DNA of 64,000 nt, from assembly GCF_014205255.1 (NCBI RefSeq), contig NZ_JACHNE010000001.1, positions 930,001 to 994,000 of the forward strand, written 5' to 3'. The position numbers and the translations under genes were made by a program. Under the pieces are notes generated by a model that did not search any database, had not been told where the DNA came from, and saw only the letters and a list, made by a program, of their open reading frames with translations. Source of the stretch: Streptomyces caelestis (GTDB taxonomy: Bacteria; Actinomycetota; Actinomycetes; Streptomycetales; Streptomycetaceae). How positions within the stretch are numbered: position 1 is the stretch's first letter; every line of letters begins with the position of its first letter. This document shows, piece after piece, positions 16,508 through 25,700 of this stretch.

Positions 16508-17734
16508 TCACCACACCACCGGCAGTTCGAACAGCCCGTAGGCGTTCATACGGTGGCGGAAGTTCAGCTCCTCCAGAGGCTTGGTAACCCTTAGTCGCGG
16601 GAGCCGGCGCACGACGCCGGCCAGGGCTGACTGGAGCTCGACCCGGGCGAGCGGTAGCCCGAGGCACTGGTGGACACCGAAGCCGAAAGCCAGATGCCGA
16701 CGCACGGGGTGCCGGACGTCCAGCCGGTCCGGGGCATCGAAGACACAAGGGTCACGATCGGCGGCGGCCAGGACGCCTTCACCGGCCCGGATGGTGACGC
16801 CCCCCATCTCCATGTCCTCCGTGGCCAGCCGCGGCAGTCCGGTAGGGATGACGGTCTGATACCGCAGGAGTTCCTCCACGGCCCCCGGGATGAGGCCGGG
16901 ATCCTCGCACAGCGCCGCCCACTGGTCAGGAGCCTCCAGCAGGTTGAGCACGCCGATGCCGATCAGGTTGGCGGTGGTCTCGTGCCCCGCGACGAGGAGC
17001 ACCGCGGCCATACCCACGACCTCGTCGTGGCTGAGGTGCCCCGGTACTTCCTGCCCGGCGATCAGTCTGCTGAGCAGGTCGTCGGCCGGATGGCTCGCCT
17101 TGTGGGCGGCAAGTCGGTCGAAGTAGTCGCGCAGTTCCTCACGAGCGGCGAGGACCCTCTCGACCCCGGCGGTGTGATCGAGCATCAGGCAGCTCTGCTT
17201 CTGGAAGAAATCGTGGTCCTGGTAGGGCACGCCGAGCAGTTTGCAGATCACGCGTGAGGGCAGGGGCAGCGCGAACGCGTCCACCAGGTCCGTGGGTGGG
17301 CCGGCGGCGATCATGTCGTCGAGCAGCGACTCCACGACGGCGTCCACCTCGGGGCGCATCCGCTGCATGCGCTTGACGATGAACTCCTGTGTGAGCATGC
17401 GGCGTTGTCTGCTGTGCTCGGGCGGGTCCATACGCAGGAAGCCGACCGGGAGGTCCTCGTTCTGCTGGAGCTTTTGGACCGGGGATACGAACGGGAACCC
17501 GGGACGGTGGAGATCTGCGCTCAGCCGGGGGTCGCGCAGCGCCTGCCGCGCGTCGGAGTACCGGCTCACCACCCAGGGCCGGCTTCCGTCCCGGAGCATG
17601 ACCCGGGCGCCGGGACGCTCCTCTCGTAACTCACCCACGAGCGGCGGAAGATCGAGCGGGCAACCGGTGCGGACCGTGGGATACGCCGGCGCGGCATGGC
17701 TGCCGAACGGCTCGGTGATGCCGGTGGTGGTCAT
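16508..17734 (-). CDS. Cytochrome P450
   Basis: This 408-residue soluble bacterial P450 shows all signature elements: the I-helix oxygen-binding AGHETTANLIG, the K-helix EELLRY, and the heme-thiolate loop FGFGVHQCLG with the cysteine ligand about 50 residues from the C-terminus. Class I bacterial P450s need a ferredoxin and reductase; neither is encoded next to it. It may be a tailoring enzyme of a neighbouring cluster or part of a separate small P450-LuxR unit. The N-terminal DPPEHSRQRRMLTQEF segment is typical of the CYP105/107-like actinobacterial families. Confidence 0.92.
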   Translation of the reverse strand: MTTTGITEPFGSHAAPAYPTVRTGCPLDLPPLVGELREERPGARVMLRDGSRPWVVSRYSDARQALRDPRLSADLHRPGFPFVSPVQKLQQNEDLPVGFLRMDPPEHSRQRRMLTQEFIVKRMQRMRPEVDAVVESLLDDMIAAGPPTDLVDAFALPLPSRVICKLLGVPYQDHDFFQKQSCLMLDHTAGVERVLAAREELRDYFDRLAAHKASHPADDLLSRLIAGQEVPGHLSHDEVVGMAAVLLVAGHETTANLIGIGVLNLLEAPDQWAALCEDPGLIPGAVEELLRYQTVIPTGLPRLATEDMEMGGVTIRAGEGVLAAADRDPCVFDAPDRLDVRHPVRRHLAFGFGVHQCLGLPLARVELQSALAGVVRRLPRLRVTKPLEELNFRHRMNAYGLFELPVVW

Positions 17735-19487
17735 GTGTGCGCTCCAGGTCGTGAGGCCTCAGGACAGCCCGATCGCCCGATTACACCGCTCGACGCGGGC
17801 AACAGTCGGGCCGCGGTGCCAATTCGGGAGACTTCGTCATACGACACCGGCCGCTGCCATAATTCACCGACAGAGCCGCATGTCGCTGCTTGAGCGACAA
17901 TCATTGCCTCTACCTTCCCAGCTTCCCTCCGAGACCGCTCGTCCCGAACTCCACAGGTTCTACAGACGCCACATCACCCGAAGCGGGGAAGATTTCCGAG
18001 CCAGAGCCAATAACAGGCCGAACCGGTCGTTTAGACCGATCTCTTTTCTCGGCTCAACAGACCCCCGTCCGAGCCACCTGAAAACGCTAGGCAGCAGCAA
18101 TTTGATCTGTCAAGGCTGATAAGTATGGACCTGCTGACGCCAATGTCCCACTTTTCTTGTTCATCCAGAAGTCAACCACCGGGGGCGAGGGTGCAGAATT
18201 GCGAACCAGGAACCAGATCCGGCCACATGAGCAGCGGAGACGCACCTCCTCCCCGACCCTCGTCACCCTTGAGCACTCAGCGCCAGGCAGCACGTTTCAC
18301 ATGAGCTGAACGCATGAGATTTCAGCCAAATGACCGACCGTCTCGTTCAACGTTTAAGTGTTGACGTCAGCAAAGGTGTCGGTTACATTAAATTTCGCTT
18401 GATCTCGGTTGGCGAGTTGGAGCCATGTCAGTTGCCTGTGTTAAGGGCTTGCAGGGATGCCGGCGACGGTGTCGGCACTGATGCGGCGCGGGCGCGCTGC
18501 TTGGACGGCAGGTGCTGCAGTGCGGCGATGAATGCCAGGCGTACGATTCGCCTGCTTCGGTTGCCTCTTCGCGCCGGGCGCTGGTCGTGCTTACCGGGTG
18601 CGGCGAGCGGCCTGGGAGTTACAGCGGTAGCTGTATGCCGAGTTCTTGCATGGCCAGGGAGGGCGGGCCGCCTTCGGAGCGTTCGGTCTCGGATCCTTTG
18701 ACGCGGGGCTCGAGGGGGTGCGGGTCGACGGCTTCGGCGGGGGCGCTCGTGGCGTACAGCCCGCCCCTTGCGCAGTAGCCGTTCCACGGACGTACTTGAG
18801 CGTCATGCCCGGCGCGACCGCGACGTGGTGACTGTCCAGCACGTCCTGGTCGTCTTTCCCGCCGGGGAAGGGCGGGGACGGTCCGGCCGCTGCCGATGGG
18901 CCTCGGCCTGTTCGGCGTCGTACAGCAGGGCGCGCCGGGCGAGCTGTTCGGTTTTCAAACCCTTCGGTCCGCGGAGTCCCGGCGCGCGCCCCAGAGGGCG
19001 GCACCCGCACGGAGCACCTCGTCTCCGGTCTGGTGGGTGGTGGGACGGGCCCCGGGGGCCGGCATGGCGCCGGGGTCGGCGGCGCCATGCCCGTTGCCGT
19101 CCAGGTCGCTTGCTGAGATGGGCGACGTGGCCTCAGGGGACGCGGGGCCGGGGCCCTTACGCTGCCTCGTGTCGTTCGCCTCCCTTGCCGCCGGGAGGAA
19201 GCCCGCACCGACTGAACAGGTCGACTGTCCTCGGCGGGCAGATGACGCCGGGGCCGGGCAGTGCAAGCTCCAGGTGCCGAAGCCGGTCAGCGAGGGCGTC
19301 ACGGCTCAAGGACGTCTCGGGCCAGGCCGTGGGGCGTGGCCGTGCGGGGAACCGTCGGAACAGATCAGCTGCTTCGGCACCGACAAGAGAATGCGACTCG
19401 TGGCTGGGCGTCGCGGCGGGGCTCGCGTCCGCGAGGGTCGTCAGCATCAGCGAGGTCCTCCGAACAGCACGTTGAGGGATTCGGCAC
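17735..19487. other. Gene-poor, decayed region
   Basis: No reading frame in these 1.75 kb looks like an intact protein. GC skew by codon position is irregular and frames of coding-like composition are short and interrupted. Part of 17.9-18.4 kb is lower in GC than the flanks. The stretch sits beside clear LysR and transposase remnants, so it is best read as a degraded junction between two clusters. No RNA gene was recognised. Confidence 0.5.
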
Positions 19488-19812
19488 GTCCGACGGCTGG
19501 AGAAGGAGATCGGTATCCCCCTGCTGGAGCGCAAGCCGCGGGGCGTGGTGCCGACGACGGCAGGCGAGATCCTGCACCGGGCAGTCCGGGAGGGGTTCAC
19601 CGCCCTGAGTGACGCGCTGCGTCTGCTGGACGAGCTTCGCACTGGGCACCACGGCAGGATGGCCATCGCCACCGGAGCGACCACGATCAGGCACTTCATG
19701 GGCGCTGCAGTGAAGGAGTTCCGCCGCGCCCATCCCGAGGTACGGCTGGAGTTCCACACCGAGCGCTCCAGTGAGCGCTGTCTGCACGCTCTTCGCCAGG
19801 GACTGGTGGCTG
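19488..19812 (+). pseudogene. LysR-family regulator fragment
   Basis: The translated stretch RRLEKEIGIPLLERKPRGVV followed by PTTAGEILHRA is the end of a LysR winged helix. It continues for about 90 residues into the linker helix and start of the effector domain (VKEFRRAHPEVRLEFHTE). The first helices are missing and disrupted by stops and frameshifts around 19440-19490. The frame then runs directly into transposase sequence at about 19855, so the C-terminal effector domain is lost. Non-functional. Confidence 0.75.
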
Positions 19813-19854
19813 CTGCAGCATGTCCATGCCGCGGCCGAGCCGCAGGTGAGATCG

Positions 19855-20043
19855 ACTCCATCGCGCGCAAGGGGATCGAGTCCTCGCAGCGGCTGGGCCG
19901 CCACCGGTGGACCGTGGAGCGGACGGTGGCCCGGCTGGCCGGGTGCCGTCGCCTCACCGTCGTTACGAGCGCAAGGCTGAAGACTTCCTTGCCTTCGCCG
20001 GGATGGCCGCACGTCTGATCTGCTACCACCGGCTCTCGGTTTG
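19855..20043 (+). mobile_element. IS5-family transposase C-terminal remnant
   Basis: IARKGIESSQRLGRHRWTVE followed by RTVARLAGCRRL is the characteristic C-terminal end of Streptomyces IS5-family DDE transposases (the RWTVERT glutamate region). A frameshift near 19955 moves the remainder (RYERKAEDFLAFAGMAARL) into another frame, ending at a TGA at 20043. The N-terminal and central catalytic parts are absent and no terminal repeats were found. It is fused in frame to the preceding LysR fragment, which suggests insertion followed by deletion. Confidence 0.75.
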
Positions 20044-20052
20044 AGACGGTGC

Positions 20053-21147
20053 TCAGGTATTGGCACCTCGCGCCGTTACCTGCCAGCGATCGATCACCTC
20101 GCAGTCTCGGACGACCAGCAGCTCATCGGCGAGGTTCACCGGCGTGCATATGTGGTTGGGGACGACAGCGACCAGCGACCCGAGGCGTGGTCCCCGCACC
20201 CCTTCCGGAAGCCGGACGACGGCGTGGTGTTCCCACAATCCGGTGATGGTTCCCTGCGGGAACTGGGGCAGGTAGCCGTGGCCCGTCACCCAAGGCGACC
20301 GGTCGGAGCCGAGGACCTTGCTACCGACATCAAGCACAAAGCGGTCAGGTGCGGGAACGCTGATCACCGTCGCCGCGGCGACCAGCGCAAGATCCTCCAC
20401 ACCGCAGGTGCCGATGGTCAGCTGGGTTGCGTCATTGAAGACGTAGACACCGGGCCGCAGCTCGTTCACCTCTCCCGGCCGCCACCGACCCACCGTGGGA
20501 GTGGACCCGCCGCTGACCACACGGACGTCGATCCCAAGGTCCCGCAGCGCCTGTGCGGCCTCGCTCAGCGTGCGCTCCTCATCCCGTGCGGCACGCTCGC
20601 GCGCCTGCGCGTCGTGCCCGTAGCCGTGTCCCGGGAACGTGAACACGCCGGCAACATCCAGTCCTGCGTCGGCGGCAGCCTTCCCGACCTCACCGGCAGC
20701 ATGCGGCCGTACTCCCGTGCGATGGCTCCCGCTGTCGACCTCGACGAGCACCTCGACCGGCCGGGCACTGCCGCGCACGGCCTTGCCCAGCCGCTGTGCA
20801 CCTTCGGCCGATTCGACACCGACTCTCAGGACAACGTCGTCCGCCAACCGGCGCAGCCGCTGCGTCTTGTCGGCATCGAGCCACACGGGGTAAGCGATGA
20901 ACAGGTCATCCACGCCGACCCGAGCGAATATCTCGGCCTCGCTGATCGTGGCCACCGACAGCCCGCGCGCGCCAGCTCGAAGCTGACGGTCGGCGATCTG
21001 CGCGCACTTGTGGCTCTTGGCGTGCGGGCGCAGAGCGAACCCTTGAGACCGCGAAGCCTCAGCCATCTGCGAGATATTCCTGTCCAGAACGTCCGGATCG
21101 ACCACGAGTGTCGGCGTAGCCAGCCCATCGGGCAGCGGTATCACCAT
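20053..21147 (-). CDS. D-threonine aldolase / D-serine dehydratase-like PLP enzyme
   Basis: This 364-residue alanine-racemase-fold (type III) PLP enzyme has the Schiff-base lysine in RPHAKSHK (about residue 45). The C-terminal HICTPVN motif supplies the His and Cys metal ligands of the eukaryotic-type D-serine dehydratase/D-threonine aldolase family. The ATG at 21147 has GGAGG six bases upstream and is preferred over the ATG eight codons earlier. It lies 165 bp downstream of the free-standing condensation-domain gene on the same strand. It could make or remove a D-beta-hydroxy amino acid; note that the first NRPS module here is predicted to load serine (inference). Confidence 0.8.
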   Translation of the reverse strand: MVIPLPDGLATPTLVVDPDVLDRNISQMAEASRSQGFALRPHAKSHKCAQIADRQLRAGARGLSVATISEAEIFARVGVDDLFIAYPVWLDADKTQRLRRLADDVVLRVGVESAEGAQRLGKAVRGSARPVEVLVEVDSGSHRTGVRPHAAGEVGKAAADAGLDVAGVFTFPGHGYGHDAQARERAARDEERTLSEAAQALRDLGIDVRVVSGGSTPTVGRWRPGEVNELRPGVYVFNDATQLTIGTCGVEDLALVAAATVISVPAPDRFVLDVGSKVLGSDRSPWVTGHGYLPQFPQGTITGLWEHHAVVRLPEGVRGPRLGSLVAVVPNHICTPVNLADELLVVRDCEVIDRWQVTARGANT

Positions 21148-21311
21148 CTCCTGCCTCCCCTCACGGAACACGTCCGGACGACCATGGCAGGTCGGCGGAC
21201 CAGGGCCACAAGGCCATCACCTCAGGCCACATGTACCAATCGAGACGACCTCTTAGTGGTGCCCGGGCGCAATGCCGAGAACCTGTACGACGCGTCCCAC
21301 GAAATCCGTGC

Positions 21312-22763
21312 TCACGCCAGCCCCCTCCAGTCCCCGATGATGCCGCGGAACAGGCCGTCCGTACCCGGTTTCAGGTCTCCCCGTCGGTGGACCACCAGCG
21401 GCACGGCCAGCGGCTCCAGCTTGCCCACCGGCGTAGTGAGATCTGCGATCGCCGCCGCCAGCAGACCGAAGAACGTCCGCGCCAGCTCTATCGCCACGTC
21501 CTGCCCCACGAGGCGCGGCCGGTTCTCCAGTTCGAGGCACAGCTCCCCGCGCCGCCATCCCAGGGAGAACGTGATGTCGTAGCGCGCCGAACCGGTCACC
21601 AGCTTGTTGGTGGCGAGCGTCGCGGTGGCCAGGCTCCGCGTGGGCGCAGGGGTGTTCTGCAGGATGAACATCGTCTGGAAGTAGGGCGTGCGCTCCGGCT
21701 CCATGGGGGGCGCCAGCGCGTCGAGCAGGACGCCGTAGGGGATGTCCTGGTTGTCGTGGGCCGCCATGACCAGACGGTGGGTGTCCTCCACCAGCCGGCC
21801 CACGGGCACCTCGGGCCGGAACACGTAAGGCATCACCAGGGTGTTCACGAAGAAACCGACCACGTCCCGCCACCGTGGGTCGGTACGCCCCGCGAAGGGC
21901 GTGCCGACGGCCAGGTGGTCACATCCGGTCAGCCGCCGCAGGGCCAGCTGGTAGACGGCGAGCCCCAGCACGAAGAAGGACGTGCCGCAGGCGCGGGCGG
22001 CCTGCTGAGCCTCCTGGATCAGGCTCTGCGGCAGCCCGAGCCAGGCCATGTCTCCGCCCCACCAGGACGCCTCGGGGTCCCGGCCCCCCTCGGGCCAGGG
22101 CAGCGGCCCGGGCGGGTCCGCTAGCCGCTGCCGCCAGTGGTCAAGCTGGGCATCGTGCTGGCCGCGTTCGATGCGCCGGCGCTGCCAGACCGCGAAGTCG
22201 ACGTACCGGTGGGCGGGGGCGGGCCGGTCGGGCGCACCGGAAAGGAGGGCGCCGTACCGCTCCTCCAGGTCGTCGAAGAAGACCGGGGAGGACCAGCCGT
22301 CGAAGGCGATGTGGTGGAAGTTCACGATCATCACGGTCTCGTCCGCCGCCAGACTCACCAGGTGGGCCCGGGTGGTGGTCTCCGCCCGCAGGTCGAAGGG
22401 GCGTGCTGCTTCCTCCGAGCCGAGCTGTCGCAGGCGCCCGATCCGCTCGTCCTCCGGCAGGCGTCGCAGGTCGTGCCGGAACACGGGCACGTCCCCGGGG
22501 TCGTGCAGCCGGGCGGTGAGTCGCCCTGCCGCCTCCCCGAAGGAGGCCCGCAGCGACTCGTGCCGCGTGGCCACCTCGCGGAGCGCCCTTTCCAGGACTC
22601 CGAGGTCCACCGGACCGCGCAGCAGCACCGCGATCGGCACGTTGAACGAGGCCGACTCCGGGAAGCGGGTCTGGTACGCCCAGTGCCGCTCCTGGCCGAT
22701 CGAGGCCCGCCAGGCCGACCCGGCACTCGCAGTGCGCCCGCTGTCGTCGTACGCCGTGCTCAT
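21312..22763 (-). CDS. Free-standing NRPS condensation domain
   Basis: This 483-residue protein is a single condensation-superfamily domain. The catalytic HHxxxDG motif is intact (NFHHIAFDGWS, about residue 160), the C1/C2-like opening is GQERHWAYQTRFPESASFN, and the later RTDPRWRDVVGFFVNTLVMP matches C5. No carrier or adenylation domain is attached. Its ATG overlaps the PKS stop (ATGA), so it is translated with the PKS and probably acts on the ACP-bound chain at the end of the line. It could release the chain onto a free amine or alcohol, which would explain why no thioesterase is seen. Confidence 0.88.
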   Translation of the reverse strand: MSTAYDDSGRTASAGSAWRASIGQERHWAYQTRFPESASFNVPIAVLLRGPVDLGVLERALREVATRHESLRASFGEAAGRLTARLHDPGDVPVFRHDLRRLPEDERIGRLRQLGSEEAARPFDLRAETTTRAHLVSLAADETVMIVNFHHIAFDGWSSPVFFDDLEERYGALLSGAPDRPAPAHRYVDFAVWQRRRIERGQHDAQLDHWRQRLADPPGPLPWPEGGRDPEASWWGGDMAWLGLPQSLIQEAQQAARACGTSFFVLGLAVYQLALRRLTGCDHLAVGTPFAGRTDPRWRDVVGFFVNTLVMPYVFRPEVPVGRLVEDTHRLVMAAHDNQDIPYGVLLDALAPPMEPERTPYFQTMFILQNTPAPTRSLATATLATNKLVTGSARYDITFSLGWRRGELCLELENRPRLVGQDVAIELARTFFGLLAAAIADLTTPVGKLEPLAVPLVVHRRGDLKPGTDGLFRGIIGDWRGLA

Positions 22764-25700
22764 GCTCCCGCCTCCTGCTGTCGCGCCACGACGACCTCGG
22801 CGAGCGCCCCCGGGGTGGGGGCGTCGAAGAGATCGGCGACGCTCATGGGCACCCCGAAGCGGTCTTGGAGCCGGGACACCAGTTGGACCGCGGTGAGGGA
22901 GTCGCCGCCCACGCCGAAGAAGTCGTCGTCGGGCTTGATCTCGCCGAGCCCGAGAGTCTCCCCGAGCAGTCGCACCACTTCAGTCAGGGCGTCGTCCGTG
23001 GGTTCGGGCGCCTGGGGCGCTTCCCGCCCGGCGTCGTGCCGGACCGGGGCGAGCGTCACCGGGCTCTGCTGCGCCTGCGTCGGTGCCGCGGTGACAGGTA
23101 CCTCGACGGGTGTCCACTCCTCCGCCGGGACCACCGCCACCTGTGCAGGCACGTGCTCGGTCAGCAGGCGCATCAGGGTGTCGACGCCTTCGTCCAGAGT
23201 GATGCCCGAGGTCAGGCCGATCGTCACCGGCTCGTCGCGGACCGGGGGCTCGGTATGGGGCGGCGTGGGCTGCTCCACTGTCAGGGCGATCTTGGTGTAG
23301 CCGCTGACTGTGACAACGGCCCGGCCGAGGCCGTCGTAGAGCTCGGCGTCCACGGTGGAGCGGCCGGTGCGTTCCGGGCGGCGCACCATGCGGACCATCA
23401 GCTGCCCGGCGACCTCCCCGTACACCACCGCCCTGCGGCAGGTGAACGGCACGAAGTCACCGGCGGGCAGGTTCAGCGCCAGCGAGCGGTCGAGCAGGAC
23501 CGGGTGGACCGGATGCGTGTCGAGGTCAGCTAGGTGTTCGGCGGCCAGCTCCAGCCGGCCCACCGTCACCTCGTCCTCCCGGTACGCCGCACGGACGCAG
23601 CCGAACCGCTCCCCGAAGGTGAAGTCCGTGCTCGAACCCTGCGGTGTCCCGGGGGTGACGGCCGGCCAGCCCTGGCACAGCGCCGTCAGGTCGGCGGTCG
23701 GGCGGTTGGCGGCCAGCGAGCGGTCGACACGGACCCGTGCACGCGCGTGCACGGTCGGCCGCTCCCCGCCCGCGGCGGCCCGCACTGTCGCGCTCCAGGC
23801 TCCCTCGGCCGTCCGCGTCAAGGTGACGGTCACCTCCGTCGGCTCCGCCACGAACAGAGGCTCCGAGAGCATCAGGTCCTCGATGACCACCGGGTCGAGG
23901 TCGTCGGCGCCGCCTGCGTCCCGCACGGCCCGCACCAGGAGGTCGAAGTAAGCGGCTCCGGGCAGCAGGGCCCGGCCCTTGAGGCGGTGTTCGGCCACGA
24001 CCCAGTCGCCGGGTGCGACGAGGGTCATCCAGCGCGCGCCGTCCCGATCGGGCTCCGTCGGCCGGTCCGGGGCGCCGCCGGCCATCCCGACCTCGTGCCA
24101 GGTCGGCCAGTTGACGCTGACGGTGACCGGGGCCCCGGGGGGTGCACTGTGGGCGACCGCGTCCATGAAGGCGTTCGCCGCCGCGTAGTCGGCGCTGCCC
24201 AGAAGCCCGTTGAGGGCGGCCCGGCTGGAGAACAGCGTCAGGAACCGGACGCCGGGTGTTTCGGCGACGACCTCCCGCAGCACCAGCGTGCCGGTCACCT
24301 TGGCGCTCAGCACCGTCTCCATGTCCGCACGGGACCGGGTGCGCAGCAGCCCGCCCCCGGCCACGCCCGCGGTGTGCAGCACGCCGTGCACAGCGCCGTA
24401 GCGGGAGCGCAGCTCGTCGAAGATGCCGCGTACGGCCCCAGCGTCCGAAACGTCGGCCGCGTGCAGCGTGACCTCGGCGCCGGCCGCCTCCATGGCGGCG
24501 ACCATCGGGGCGATCCGCTCCCGCTCCTCGGGCCGGTCCGCCCTGCGGCCCATGAGGGCCAGGCGCGGGTGCAGCCCGGTGTGGGCCAGCGCCTGGGCCA
24601 CCGCGAGGCCAATGGCGCCGAGTCCGCCGGTGACGACGTAGACGCCGCGCTCCTCCAGCAGGGTGCCGATCGGTCCGCTGGCCTTGTACTCCGTGCGGTC
24701 CGGCAGCCAGCGGCGGCTGCCGCGCAGTGCCACGGCCGGGTCGACGGGGCCGACGAGTTCGGCGGCGAGGACCGCAGGCGGCACATTGCCGACGTCGATC
24801 AGCCGGACCTGCCCGGCGCCCGACTCCAGGGCCGCGGACCGCACGAGGGCGCACGCGGCGGCGCGGGCGGGGCTCAGCCGTTCGGCGCCGGTGACATCGA
24901 CCGCGGACCGGGTCACGACGGTGAGGGGCAGCGGGCGCCTGTCCGCGTCCCGCTGTCCGGCGGCGGCCTGGAACAGTTCGACGACCGACCACAGCGCCTC
25001 GTCCAGCGCCTCCGGCGCGTCCGCCGCGCCGTCCGCCGGTGTCGCACAGGCCCGGCCGTGCACCAGCAGGCGTACGTCGATGGCCCGTTCGGCGAGGTGG
25101 CCCAGGTAGGCGGCGAGGTCCCCGGGGTGCCCGCGCCGCACGGTGCCGCGGTAGTCGGCGGCCTCGTACGCGTCGCCTTCGCTGACCGGGACAGCCCGGT
25201 AGCCGGCCAGCTGGACAGCGGTCAGCAGCTCCCGCGCGGCGACCGGGTCGGCCGGGATCAGCACCACCGCGTGCCCCTGGCTGCCGGGCGTGCGGCGATC
25301 CGCGGCCTGAGCATGCCGGTCAGGACGCCAGCCGGGCAGCGCGAGCACGGGGCGGTCCGGGAGCGCGACGGGAGCGGCCGGCGCCTCGTCGTGCCAGGGC
25401 GCCGGACGCTCGGCGCCGGGCGCCGGACGCCGTTTGCCCGCGGCGTACGGCAGCCAGAACTCCCGGCGCCGGTACGGATATGCCGGCAGCGCCACCCGAT
25501 GCGTGTCCTGCGGACGCGGCAGGACTTCCCAAGCCACGTCGGCCCCGTCGCACCAGGCGTGGGCAAGCGCCGCGAGCAGCGTGGGCCAGTCGGCCTCGGC
25601 GCCGGCCGGCTCGTTGGCCCTGGGCAGACAGCCGACGGCCCGGTGACCGGCTTCGCGCATGCCCGTGTGGCGGCGGATCAGGCTGGTCAGGGCCTGTCCG

